The notes: generated by a model from the letters alone, not told the origin. 64,000 bases of DNA from Saccharospirillum sp040881935 (GCF_040881935.1 NZ_JBBECH010000046.1:41783-105782); one strand, 5' to 3'. Shown: positions 35,385-43,141, numbered from the stretch's first letter. Translations and numbers: made by a program.

Positions 35385-35477
35385 CCCGGTATTTCTGCCA
35401 GAACCCTGCGTTACAAACTGGCGAGCATGCGGGAAATTGGTATGGATGTGGATGGAGCCATTGCGGGAATTCGTTAG
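35385..35477 (+). pseudogene. C-terminal remnant of a FleR/FlrC-like regulator
   Basis: Beginning 23 bases after the fleQ stop, an in-frame run of 30 codons ending TAG at 35475-35477 encodes PGISARTLRYKLASMREIG followed by MDVDGAIAGIR. The ISARTLRYKLA part is the last recognition helix of Fis-type HTH domains in FleR/FlrC activators, whose gene normally follows fleQ-fleS. No start codon or upstream domains are present. The simplest reading is deletion of fleS and most of fleR, leaving this scar. Confidence 0.65.
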
Positions 35478-35681
35478 TGGTGCCGAAGAAATTTTTACTT
35501 TCTAGTTAACTCGCTGATTAACAAGGATTGCCAGGCACGTCTACTGAAGGTCGTTAGGCCGCAGGGACGCGGTCTTTGAGCGGGTTCACGGCGTACCTTC
35601 AGTAGACGTGCCTGGTGATCCGTTTGGCACTGTAGTAAAGGGTGGTGCCTGCTGGATCAACCTCAGGGGCTATTTTTTCTA
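35478..35681. other. Gap after the fleR-like scar
   Basis: About 200 bases between the FleR-like remnant and the convergent Trm112 gene. It holds palindromic element copy 4 and then a T-rich stretch (CTATTTTTTCT near 35670). No gene is visible. Confidence 0.5.
35531..35615. repeat. Palindromic repeat element, copy 4 (short, divergent core)
   Basis: Arms 35531-35551 and 35595-35615 are 21 bases and perfectly complementary. The core (35552-35594) reads TTAGGCCGCAGGGACGCGGTC, then TTTGAGCGGGTTCACGGCG. It keeps the CCGCAGGGA..GCGGTC hairpin and the GGGTTCACG motif of the other copies, but is otherwise shorter and changed. Lying between convergent genes, it could act as a terminator or message end. 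Confidence 0.75.
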
Positions 35682-35897
35682 CTACACCAGCGAGCTTTTC
35701 TTCGACAGCCAGTGTTCGTATTCTTCCTGGTTCAGGGGCCGCGCTTCATCTTCCAGCATGACGGGAATGCCGTCGCGAATTGGGTAGGCGAGTTTGGCCG
35801 CGGTTGAAATCAATTCTTCTTTTTCCCGGTCGAGTTGCAAGGATGCCTTGGTGACCGGGCATACCAGGATGTTAAGCATTTGTTTATCGATCATCAT
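35682..35897 (-). CDS. Trm112/YcaR-like small protein
   Basis: A 71-residue Trm112-type protein (IDKQMLNILVCPVTKASLQLDREKEELIS...YPIRDGIPVMLEDEARPL). The usual second Cys of a zinc pair is Thr here (CPVT), as in a number of proteobacterial members. The tandem ATG at 35897/35894 lies inside the end of yidD, an overlap of about 14 bases, so translation is probably coupled. Eukaryotic relatives are partners of methyltransferases; the bacterial role is unclear. Confidence 0.85.
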   Translation of the reverse strand: MMIDKQMLNILVCPVTKASLQLDREKEELISTAAKLAYPIRDGIPVMLEDEARPLNQEEYEHWLSKKSSLV

Positions 35898-36207
35898 CGG
35901 GGTGGCCCTCGTGGGTGCAGTCCGTTTTGTGTTTGGCAATGTCCTGCGGGTTGTCGCCATTCGTCATCGGGTCATCATAGTCTGGTAACGGTACGCCCGG
36001 TACCGGATCAATACCGCCTTCACAACCAGGGTGGCAGCGGGCGATACGTTTTATGGCCAGCCAACTGCCTTTTAATGCGCCATGATGCTGCAAAGCGATC
36101 AATGCATACTCCGAACAGGTCGGGTAATACCGGCAGCGCGGCCCCAGCAGCGGGCTGATGGCCAGGCGGTAGAATTTTACAAGGGCGATCAGCGGCCATT
36201 TCAGCAC
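35884..36207 (-). CDS. yidD: Membrane protein insertion efficiency factor YidD
   Basis: A 107-residue YidD. The family core KFYRLAISPLLGPRCRYYPTCSEYALIALQHHGALKGSWLAIKRIARCHP is intact, with its three conserved Cys positions, followed by a hydrophilic tail. The start is GTG at 36207. It assists insertion of inner-membrane proteins with YidC. Here it is not next to rpmH-rnpA but between cysS and a Trm112 gene, an unusual location compared with most gammaproteobacteria. Confidence 0.92.
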   Translation of the reverse strand: MLKWPLIALVKFYRLAISPLLGPRCRYYPTCSEYALIALQHHGALKGSWLAIKRIARCHPGCEGGIDPVPGVPLPDYDDPMTNGDNPQDIAKHKTDCTHEGHPDDDR

Positions 36208-36235
36208 GCTGTCGGTTCCGGTTGGCTTACCCTGT

Positions 36236-37621
36236 TCAGGCTTCGCGAGACCATTGTGTGCCTTCGCGGGTGTCCTGAATAAGGATACCTGCCTGTTTCA
36301 GTTCATCTCTAATCTCATCGGCCCGGCCAAAGTCTTTGGCTTTTTTGGCGTCCAGCCGTTGCTGGATCAGGTCTTCAATATCGGCGGGTTGCAGCCCTGT
36401 CTGTTGCTGGCCGTGAAACCAGGTCAGCGGGTTTTGCTGTGCGATGCCCAGAATCCCGGTAACGGCCAGTAACTCGCCTTTGAGTCGGGCTTGCTCAGCG
36501 ACATCCGTCGTTTTGAAAAAACGGCCGGTCAGATCGTACAGGGCGGCGATGGCTCTGGGCGTATTGAGGTCATCCAGCAGAGCCTGAACGGCGTCGAGTG
36601 AGGACAGGTCATCTGGCATGACCGGGTCCAGATCCTGACTATCGCGCAACACGGTGTAGAGCCGGTCCAGCGTCTGTCGGCTCTGACTCAACAGTTGTTC
36701 CGACCAGTTCAGGTTGGAGCGGTAATGCGATGACAATAGCGTCAGACGCACTACTTCACCCGGTTGTTCGTTCAGCACATCCCGCAAGACGGTAAAATTG
36801 CCCAGCGACTTGGACATCTTCTCGCCTTCCACATCCAGCATGGCGTTGTGTACCCAATACCGGGCGTAGCCCTGGCTGTCTGGAACGCAGCACAGACCCT
36901 GGGCCATTTCGTTCTCATGGTGCGGGAAGATCAGATCGCTGCCGCCGCCGTGAATATCGATGGTGTCACCCAGGTGCGCCATGATCATGGCGGTGCACTC
37001 GATGTGCCAGCCGGGCCGACCCCGGCCCCAGGGGCTGTCCCAGCCGGGCAGGTCTTCGGTGGAGGGTTTCCAGAGTACGAAATCCATCGGGTGGCGTTTG
37101 TAGTCGGCGATCTCGACCCGGGCACCGGCCATCATGTCGTCTATATTGCGGCGCGACAGGCGGCCATAGTCTTTCATCGAATCGACCGCGAACAGCACAT
37201 GACCCTCGGCGGCGTAGGCATGGCCCCGGTCGATCAGACGTTCAATGATGTCGATGATCTGCGGGATGTGCTCGGTCGCGCGCGGCTGTAGCGTGGGTTC
37301 CAGGTTGCCCAACGCCGCCATGTCGCCCTGATAGGCGGTAGCGTAGGTGTCGGCGAAGGCCTTGATGTCGACGCCTTCGGCTTTGGCACTGGCGTTGATT
37401 TTGTCGTCAATATCGGTCAGGTTGCGGGCGAAAATGACGTTTGAAAACTGGGTTTTCAGTACCCGATACAGCAGATCAAACACCACGGCCGAGCGGCCAT
37501 TGCCGACGTGAATGTAGTTGTAGACGGTTGGGCCGCAGGCGTAAAACGTCACTCTGTTCGGGTCGAGCGGCACAAAGAGTTCTTTTTTGCCAGACAGGGT
37601 GTTGTAAACAGTCAGCGTCAT
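36236..37621 (-). CDS. cysS: Cysteinyl-tRNA synthetase
   Basis: A 461-residue class I synthetase of standard length. The zinc Cys and HIGH-type motif are in YACGPTVYNYIHVGNGRS (~residues 27-44), further zinc ligands in the GWHIECTAM and HHENEMAQ regions, and KMSKSLGNF near residue 268. It charges tRNA-Cys with cysteine. The ATG at 37621 matches the family N-terminus (LTVYNTLSGKKELF). Confidence 0.97.
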   Translation of the reverse strand: MTLTVYNTLSGKKELFVPLDPNRVTFYACGPTVYNYIHVGNGRSAVVFDLLYRVLKTQFSNVIFARNLTDIDDKINASAKAEGVDIKAFADTYATAYQGDMAALGNLEPTLQPRATEHIPQIIDIIERLIDRGHAYAAEGHVLFAVDSMKDYGRLSRRNIDDMMAGARVEIADYKRHPMDFVLWKPSTEDLPGWDSPWGRGRPGWHIECTAMIMAHLGDTIDIHGGGSDLIFPHHENEMAQGLCCVPDSQGYARYWVHNAMLDVEGEKMSKSLGNFTVLRDVLNEQPGEVVRLTLLSSHYRSNLNWSEQLLSQSRQTLDRLYTVLRDSQDLDPVMPDDLSSLDAVQALLDDLNTPRAIAALYDLTGRFFKTTDVAEQARLKGELLAVTGILGIAQQNPLTWFHGQQQTGLQPADIEDLIQQRLDAKKAKDFGRADEIRDELKQAGILIQDTREGTQWSREA

Positions 37622-37700
37622 CTGCGGTTCCGAAGCTCTCTTGAGTGATTCAATGAATGTAGGGTGATAGCGGGCAGTGTAACACCGCAGCGTCAGGTGG

Positions 37701-38564
37701 TCATGAGCCGGATTCTGCGATGGCGCCTTTCATCACGCCTTCAAAGGCACGCACGCGCCAACGGTCATGTGGGTACTCCGCAGCCAGACTATTGGCCAGG
37801 TGAGCGGCGATCAGTTCAACCGTGGTGTCGGTTTTGAGGGTTTCGGTTCGTGCCTGTGGCAGCCAGACATCAAAACGGCCCTGTTCAGCGTCGTAACCAA
37901 CATGGACCAGGTCAGAATTGGAGGATGGGTAAGTCACGATGTCTTCTTCAGTGATCAGATAGATGTCCTGAAAGCGTTCCGCCCAATCGCGTTCCACCTC
38001 GGTATCACGTTGTCCATTGCGAAAAATTTCGATGCGCGACCGGTGCCCGTGGCAAATTCGCTGGCAATCACCCTGGTGCTTTTTCAAGCCGTGCGAATAA
38101 TGGTAAAACAGGCCGTCAATGCTTTCACTGCGCAAGCGCAACACAACCTGAGAAACGTTGTCGGGCACCAGTGTATTGAGATGGGCTTCCAGCGTTGGCC
38201 GCACGGTGTCGATGCTGATGTCGTCGGTCTCGACCAGGTACACGGCTTCCCGGGGCGACTGGTACTGAAACCTAAGAGTTCCCCCGGGGTTGTGGTATTG
38301 AGCCTGAATGCGTTCACCGTTGTCGGTCTCCTGCAAGCTGAGCCCGGGCAATTTCGCTGGCAGTACAAGGGTGTGATCCATCCCGGAATCGAGTGCGGCT
38401 TTAAGTAGCTTTTTGACGTGGCCAAAATCGAACACCATGCCTTCTTCATTGAGTTCGCCCACCAACTCAACGTCGACAATCCAACTTTCGCCCACCACGC
38501 CGCGCGTCGGGTGAAAATAGCTGAAGTCCAATACGGTCAGGTTGTCTACGAAAAGGCGGCTCAT
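37701..38564 (-). CDS. 6-carboxytetrahydropterin synthase-like protein (QueD/PTPS family, double length)
   Basis: A 287-residue PTPS-family protein, about twice the length of E. coli QueD. A first unit has TVLDFSYFHPTRGVVGESWIVDVELVGELNEEGMVFDFGHVKK and a DHTLVLP segment; the second carries CQRICHGHRSRIEIFRNG, which looks like the displaced Cys/His catalytic-zinc segment. The ATG at 38564 is used because the longer frame reads into the 17-bp repeat array and gives a repeat-derived, non-conserved N-terminus. It could act in queuosine or another pterin-derived pathway; exact reaction uncertain. Confidence 0.8.
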   Translation of the reverse strand: MSRLFVDNLTVLDFSYFHPTRGVVGESWIVDVELVGELNEEGMVFDFGHVKKLLKAALDSGMDHTLVLPAKLPGLSLQETDNGERIQAQYHNPGGTLRFQYQSPREAVYLVETDDISIDTVRPTLEAHLNTLVPDNVSQVVLRLRSESIDGLFYHYSHGLKKHQGDCQRICHGHRSRIEIFRNGQRDTEVERDWAERFQDIYLITEEDIVTYPSSNSDLVHVGYDAEQGRFDVWLPQARTETLKTDTTVELIAAHLANSLAAEYPHDRWRVRAFEGVMKGAIAESGS

Positions 38565-38607
38565 TGTGGGTCCGGTCGGGAAAAGGGCGCGTATTTTAGC
38601 AGTAAAA

Positions 38608-38708
38608 GACGTGGGACATGAAGGGACGTGGAACATGAACAGACGCAACACACTAAAGGACGCAAAACATGAACTGACGTGAAACACGAAGGGACGCGAA
38701 CAGGAAAA
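38608..38708 (+). repeat. 17-bp tandem repeat array A
   Basis: Five 17-base units and a sixth of 16 bases, starting at 38608, 38625, 38642, 38659, 38676 and 38693, with consensus GACGYRRAACAYGAARR; a degenerate seventh (GACGTTAAAACC) follows at 38709. GACG is invariant and the middle of the unit varies. The period is not a multiple of three, so it does not encode a regular peptide repeat. Confidence 0.92.
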
Positions 38709-38746
38709 GACGTTAAAACCGTTAAATACAGCCAATCTTGTGCGTC

Positions 38747-38831
38747 TTTCAGTGTTTTACGTCTTTTAGTGTGTCGCGTCCCTTCATGTTCTGCGTCTTT
38801 CAATGTCCTGCGTCGTTCGATGTTTTGCGTC
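38747..38831 (-). repeat. 17-bp tandem repeat array B (opposite orientation)
   Basis: Five units of exactly 17 bases (38747, 38764, 38781, 38798, 38815), preceded by a partial one ending GCGTC at 38746. Read on the minus strand they follow the same consensus as array A, for example GACGCAGAACATGAAGG. Arrays A and B face each other across 38 bases and could pair into a long imperfect cruciform or hairpin. Confidence 0.92.
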
Positions 38832-38879
38832 CCCTTCCCCATAAGCTAGACTTTCCCCAAACCCTCCGGGAAACCTGCC

Positions 38880-39068
38880 GTGAAAAAAGTCGACCCCTGG
38901 CTTGAAGCCGGGCTTAAGGCGCGGGAAATGCGCAAAAGCCTGGGCTATTCCTACCTGGCTGCTGATGACATTATCCGTAGCATGCGCGCTCTGCGTGAGG
39001 CTTTGCCCAAAGCAGACGGCGCCAAGACCCTGCCTACGCCTACGGTTGAGGAGGAGCCTGATAGCTGA
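38880..39068 (+). CDS. Small hypothetical protein
   Basis: A 62-residue protein starting at GTG (KKVDPWLEAGLKAREMRKSLG, ending EEEPDS). It is charged, probably helical, and has no recognised domain. GGGA lies about eight bases upstream. Its last 29 bases overlap the end of the convergent greB gene. The preceding 17-bp arrays end 48 bases upstream, so any promoter lies in or next to them. I rate it as a probable gene on codon composition only. Confidence 0.5.
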   Translation: MKKVDPWLEAGLKAREMRKSLGYSYLAADDIIRSMRALREALPKADGAKTLPTPTVEEEPDS

Positions 39069-39552
39069 CGTCGGTGATCCAGTACTCGCAATCACCCTTT
39101 GGCGTCTGCACTCTAATCTCGTCGTCGATGGTTTTTTTCAGCAACGCTCGCGCCATGGGCGAATCGATGCTGATGTAGAGCGGGTCGAGGTCGAATTCGT
39201 CCGGACCAACCAGGCGCATTACCCTGGGCACCTCATCTTCATCGACAACCCGTACCCAGGCACCAAAGAAGACCCGGCTCTGGTCATCGGGCAGGGTGGC
39301 CACTACCTGGAGTGATTCCAGCCGCTTGGTTAAAAAGCGCACCCGGCTGTCGATCTGGCGCAGTCGCTTTTTGCCGTAAATGTATTCGGCGTTTTCCGAT
39401 CGGTCTCCCTGTTTGGCAGCGTCTGACACTTCCTGAGTTACCAGCGGGCGTTCCACATGCCACAGTTCGTGCAGTTCGGCGCGCATTCTGGCTTCGCCTT
39501 CCGGCGTGATGTAGGGGCTGCTGCGTGGACGCGGTGGTCGGTAGCGGCTCAT
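39040..39552 (-). CDS. greB: Transcription elongation factor GreB
   Basis: A 170-residue Gre factor. The N-terminal coiled coil with the acidic tip is clear (SDAAKQGDRSENAEYIYGKKRLRQIDSR), followed by the C-terminal FKBP-like domain (VFFGAWVRVVDEDEVPRVMRLVGPDEFD...SPMARALLKKTIDDE). The N-terminus YITPEGEARMRAELHELW and overall features are GreB-like rather than GreA. The ATG at 39552 overlaps the mnmC stop; the longer frame reads into mnmC. It rescues backtracked RNA polymerase by stimulating transcript cleavage. Confidence 0.93.
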   Translation of the reverse strand: MSRYRPPRPRSSPYITPEGEARMRAELHELWHVERPLVTQEVSDAAKQGDRSENAEYIYGKKRLRQIDSRVRFLTKRLESLQVVATLPDDQSRVFFGAWVRVVDEDEVPRVMRLVGPDEFDLDPLYISIDSPMARALLKKTIDDEIRVQTPKGDCEYWITDVSYQAPPQP

Positions 39553-41579
39553 CGTTGTCCTCGAATCAGTTGGCGGATGATAAAACGGTTCGGGTTCAGG
39601 TGATTGGCCACGCTCTGGGCCAGGGGCAGGGGCTCGCCGTTGATCCAGGCGGCTAATGCACGCGACGCCAGCGGGATAGAACACAACCCTTTGGAGCCGT
39701 GAGCCAGGTTAACCCACAGGCCGGATTGATAGGGCGGCTGCGGCAAGCGAGCCGTCAGGCGTTTGGTCAGGCCAGTTTGATACGTCTCAATGAAGCGTTC
39801 GGCATCCAGCAAGGGCCCCACTTGCGGAAAAAAGTCGGGCGAGGCACAGCGCTGACCAGCGCGGGCATCCCGCACGGCTTCATATCCGCTGAGCAGGTCG
39901 GGCAGGCGCTGATGGGCGTTGTTCAGGTTGTCGATATCGTCTTGCTTACTAAGGCAAGGTTCGGTTTGACCGACGTGGAAGCTGGCCCCGAGACTGTGCG
40001 CGCCGTCAAAGGCAGGCACCAGGTAGCGGTCGGAACAAATCACGGCCTGTAACCTGGCCAGAGCTGGCGTCGATTCGATTCGGGTCACCTGCCCACCGAT
40101 GGGTTTCAGCGGTAAATACTGGCTGTGTGCCAGATGACGGGCATTCCAGGCGTTGCAGAGTATGACCTGAGGCGCTATGAGGGTTTGTAGGCCTTCGGGA
40201 GTTTCTGCCTGAACTTGCCATTGCCCGTCGTCGAGGCGATTGAGTGCTGTGGCACGGTGATTGAGCATTAGTTGAATGCCGGGATGAGTCAACCGGTCGG
40301 CTACCAGAGCGGGTGGCTGAACCCAGCCGCCACCCGGGAAAAACAGGGCTTCACAGGGCAGGGGTACACCGGCCTGGTCACTGGCTTGGGCTTGGTTGAG
40401 GCAGTCGGCCAGTTCTCCGGCGAACGGATTGTGTTGATGTAGGTGGCCAAAGCGGCGTGCCTCCTTGTTGCCCTGGTTTAGCTGCAGCAGTCCGCATTGT
40501 TGGTGCGGTACCGTGTCTGGCAATTTTGCCAGTCGCCTCTGGGCCAGGTGCAAAGCCTGGGTGTAGAAACGGTTTACCGGGGTATCGTCGTGAGACAGCC
40601 GGGCATAGATCGCGCCCTGAGGGTTTCCAGAGGCCCCGGCTGCTGCGTCAGCCGCTTGCTCCAGTACGGTGACTTGCCAGCCGCGTCGGGCCAGTTCCCA
40701 GGCGGTATGCGCACCCGCCAATCCGGCACCAATGACTATAGCCGCGCGGCTTTCGGGCCGGGTTGATGATGGGGTTGGCCAGTGCCACTCATTTTGCGGC
40801 CACAAACCCGGTCGGGGCGGTCCTTGTATGCCGACAAAGCGACCGTACAGCATTTCGCGTTTCTTGCCGAAGCCCGGTTTTCGGGTGATGACGAAACCGG
40901 CACCCTGAAGACCGTTGCGAACCTGACTGGCTGACGTGAAAGTAGCGACAGTGGTGTCTGCATGGCTTAACCGGGCCATCGCCTGATACAGCGGCGGTTG
41001 CCACATGTCGGGGTTGCGGCAGGGCGTGAATCCATCGAGAAACCAGGCGTCTACTAGAGCATTAAGATCGCTCAATGTGTCGTTAACGTCCCCGAACAGC
41101 AGCAACAGATCGACCCGGTCGTTCAGTTCCAGAAAATGAAAGCCCGGTACGCGCGGCGGGTAGTCGGCAACCAGCCGGTCGACCCGCCAGGACAGTGAAG
41201 GCCATGCCGCCAGTGCCTGCTGTATCTGGTTTTTCGACAGAGGGTAACGTTCGGTGCTGATGTAGGTCAGCCGAGCAGTAGCAGGCGCGGTTTGTTCGAA
41301 TAATTCCCAGGTAGCCAGGGCACTCAGGCCAGTACCGAAGCCAGTCTCGGCGACAGTAAAGTGGCTGTGTTCAGCCAGTTGGGCAAAACGCTGTGCCAGC
41401 CCATTGCCTTGCAGGAAGACGTAGTCAGTTTCGGCGTAACCGTTGTCGGTTGAAAAATAAAAGTCGTCGAAGTGAGTGGAGCGCGGTGAGCCGGTGTCGG
41501 TGAAGACCAGATCGGGGCGTTGCATGGCCGGTTTGTCAACCTCGGAGCGAGCGTCCAGGTCAGCGCTGAGGTTGGTCAT
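39549..41579 (-). CDS. mnmC: Bifunctional tRNA mnm5s2U biosynthesis protein MnmC
   Basis: A 676-residue two-domain protein. The N-terminal SAM methyltransferase (~1-250) has TPDDVYFS-like wording (STHFDDFYFSTDNGYAETDYVFLQGN) and the SAM loop ETGFGTGLSALATWE. The C-terminal FAD oxidoreductase starts with AAIVIGAGLAGAHTAWELARRGWQVTVLEQ (~280). It removes the carboxymethyl group of cmnm5s2U and then methylates, completing the wobble modification at U34. The stop overlaps the greB start. No distinct promoter is seen in the 18-base gap to the gene upstream. Confidence 0.95.
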   Translation of the reverse strand: MTNLSADLDARSEVDKPAMQRPDLVFTDTGSPRSTHFDDFYFSTDNGYAETDYVFLQGNGLAQRFAQLAEHSHFTVAETGFGTGLSALATWELFEQTAPATARLTYISTERYPLSKNQIQQALAAWPSLSWRVDRLVADYPPRVPGFHFLELNDRVDLLLLFGDVNDTLSDLNALVDAWFLDGFTPCRNPDMWQPPLYQAMARLSHADTTVATFTSASQVRNGLQGAGFVITRKPGFGKKREMLYGRFVGIQGPPRPGLWPQNEWHWPTPSSTRPESRAAIVIGAGLAGAHTAWELARRGWQVTVLEQAADAAAGASGNPQGAIYARLSHDDTPVNRFYTQALHLAQRRLAKLPDTVPHQQCGLLQLNQGNKEARRFGHLHQHNPFAGELADCLNQAQASDQAGVPLPCEALFFPGGGWVQPPALVADRLTHPGIQLMLNHRATALNRLDDGQWQVQAETPEGLQTLIAPQVILCNAWNARHLAHSQYLPLKPIGGQVTRIESTPALARLQAVICSDRYLVPAFDGAHSLGASFHVGQTEPCLSKQDDIDNLNNAHQRLPDLLSGYEAVRDARAGQRCASPDFFPQVGPLLDAERFIETYQTGLTKRLTARLPQPPYQSGLWVNLAHGSKGLCSIPLASRALAAWINGEPLPLAQSVANHLNPNRFIIRQLIRGQR

Positions 41580-41597
41580 TCCGATTGCTCCCGGTGA

Positions 41598-41948
41598 TCA
41601 ATGCGGAACTGGCAAATCCAGCAATTGATTAAGCCAATTCTCAAAATACTGCTTGGGCAGCACGACATCGTCCATCGAAAACCGCTGCAGGTCTTCCAGA
41701 GTATACTGGGTCGCCAGATGCAGTTCCCACTGAACCACGACGTCATCGGCGATATCCAGCGCATGCTCCGGGCTGGCCGGAATCTGATCATCGGGCTGAT
41801 GGTCAAAATCGTCGCCAAAGCGTGCACACCATTCAATGATCTGAAAGTGGCTAAACCGGGACATCGACCCCAACAACCCCTGGCTCAGCAAATCAGCCAG
41901 ATTGGACAGGGTATGGGGTTTGGATATGGGCGTGCTGGACCAGGCCAT
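41598..41948 (-). CDS. Hypothetical protein
   Basis: A 116-residue acidic protein with no domain I recognise. The second half (ADDVVVQWELHLATQYTLEDLQRFSMDDVVLPKQYFENWLNQLL) is rich in acidic and aromatic residues. It lies 18 bases upstream of mnmC and just after the SH3-protein gene, in one strand-consistent run, which supports it being real. A competing frame at 41576-41836 has a basic, Ile/Ser-rich composition typical of a shadow and was dismissed. Confidence 0.65.
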   Translation of the reverse strand: MAWSSTPISKPHTLSNLADLLSQGLLGSMSRFSHFQIIEWCARFGDDFDHQPDDQIPASPEHALDIADDVVVQWELHLATQYTLEDLQRFSMDDVVLPKQYFENWLNQLLDLPVPH

Positions 41949-41954
41949 CAGATT

Positions 41955-42632
41955 CTAGGCCCAGCTGTCGCGACGCTTGCTGCGCACCTTGGGTAAGAGT
42001 ACGCCCATGATCAGGCCGAGGACGATCAGGCTGCCACCAGCGATCAGCATGCGGCTTTCACGTGTTTCGCGAGTGTTGGCGAGGTTTTGCCGGGCGACAT
42101 CGAGTTCGTTGCGCAAGCTGGCATTTTCTTCCGACAGTTGCTGGTTGCGCTGATCGAGGTTGACCGCATCTTCGCTGATCTGGGTAATGTCGCGCAGCTC
42201 GGTGGTCAGCCGCTGGTTTTCCGAGCGCAGGGTGTCCAGTTCACCGGTGACATCGCCCCGGTCCGCCAGCAGGCTGGTGTAGCGTTCATCCAGTTCCGTC
42301 ACCTGTTCTTGCAGACGGTCCCGCTCTGTAACCAGAGCCGCCATTTGCAATTCAGCGGTTGGTTCATCCTGTACAAACCGCTCTGGAATCCAGCCTTCGA
42401 TGCCTTCTTCAGTCCGCACATTGTAATAACCATTCTGCGGGTCATCTTGCAGGGTTTCCATGCGGGTGCCTGATTGAATAGTTTTTAAAATCCGATACTG
42501 ATCCCCGGCTCCCGTTCGAACGTTGACCCAAAGCTCGTCGATAAGCCACAAGGTTGCGCTGTTGGCAGTGCCACTGAACATCAGTGCCAGAGTCAGGCCG
42601 AGGATCAGGCGGGTTTTGGAGAGCACAGTCAT
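41955..42632 (-). CDS. SH3-domain membrane protein (TIGR04211/YgiM-like)
   Basis: A 225-residue envelope protein. An N-terminal signal segment is followed by a bacterial SH3 domain (LWLIDELWVNVRTGAGDQYRILKTIQSGTRMETLQ...GWIPERFV). Then comes a long coiled coil (~residues 100-190) and a single C-terminal membrane helix (MLIAGGSLIVLGLIMGVLLP) with a basic tail. This order is that of the YgiM family. An in-frame ATG at 42647 would add five residues; GGAA spacing slightly favours 42632. Exact function is unknown; an envelope role is inferred. Confidence 0.82.
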   Translation of the reverse strand: MTVLSKTRLILGLTLALMFSGTANSATLWLIDELWVNVRTGAGDQYRILKTIQSGTRMETLQDDPQNGYYNVRTEEGIEGWIPERFVQDEPTAELQMAALVTERDRLQEQVTELDERYTSLLADRGDVTGELDTLRSENQRLTTELRDITQISEDAVNLDQRNQQLSEENASLRNELDVARQNLANTRETRESRMLIAGGSLIVLGLIMGVLLPKVRSKRRDSWA

Positions 42633-42693
42633 TAATTCAGTTCCCATGATGTCAAAGTTGGTTAATTGGGGTGGAAAGGCAGATGCAAATATT

Positions 42694-42711
42694 GGTGTAA
42701 CAGTTTACACC
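42694..42711. promoter_or_regulatory. Palindromic operator candidate
   Basis: GGTGTAA-CAGT-TTACACC, a perfect 7-bp inverted repeat with a 4-base centre, in the gap upstream of the SH3-protein gene and just beyond the yciI stop. Short spacing suggests a dimeric regulator site rather than a terminator. It resembles but does not fit a TyrR box, which has six central bases. Confidence 0.45.
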
Positions 42712-42747
42712 CAGGGGCCTGCTACAAAACAGGCCTTGTACATCGCG

Positions 42748-43047
42748 TTAAGGTAATACTTTTTTAAAGGGTTTGATGCTCACTTCGGAATAAACTCCGG
42801 CGTCTACATAGGGGTCGGCGTCGGCCCAGGTACGGGCGTCGGCTATGGAATCAAACTCCGCGATGATCACCGAACCGGTAACACCGGCGTCGCCGGGGTC
42901 ATTGGCTTCGACCGCGGGGTTGGGACCTGCCACCAGGAGCCGACCTGCGTCTTTTAATGCTTCGAGTCGTTTCAAGTGTGCACCACGCACACCCTGGCGC
43001 AATGAAAGACTGTCCGGAATGTCTTCACATACGATAGAAAACCACAT
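42748..43047 (-). CDS. yciI: YciI family protein
   Basis: A 99-residue YciI-like protein (MWFSIVCEDIPDSLSLRQGVRGAHLKRLEALKDAGRLLVAGPNPA...). The family fold is a ferredoxin-like alpha/beta with a conserved His/Asp pair; His in GAHLKRL and Asp in the C-terminal DPYVDAGVY are present. The ATG at 43047 replaces a longer frame of non-conserved residues. It is divergent from rnm, the same neighbourhood as the yci genes of other gammaproteobacteria. Confidence 0.9.
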   Translation of the reverse strand: MWFSIVCEDIPDSLSLRQGVRGAHLKRLEALKDAGRLLVAGPNPAVEANDPGDAGVTGSVIIAEFDSIADARTWADADPYVDAGVYSEVSIKPFKKVLP

Positions 43048-43141
43048 GATATTTAGTCTCCTCAGGCTGGGGATGGCCGACAAACGCCAACAAATCAGGC
43101 ATCATACGGCACCTGCCCGAATCCTGACAATTAAGTATCCT

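Larger units (their letters stand above)
38565..38879. other. Divergent gap filled by inverted 17-bp repeat arrays
   Basis: This 315-base gap between divergent genes is almost entirely repeat: array A at 38608-38708 and the opposed array B at 38747-38831, separated by a short A+T-rich centre. The promoter of the queD-like gene must lie within or beside array A. Confidence 0.7.

Noticed and set aside
38608..38831. CRISPR array
   Set aside because: Units are 17 bp, directly abutting without spacers, in two opposed blocks, and no cas genes are nearby.
42694..42711. TyrR box
   Set aside because: TyrR sites are TGTAAA-N6-TTTACA; here only four bases separate the TGTAA/TTACA arms.
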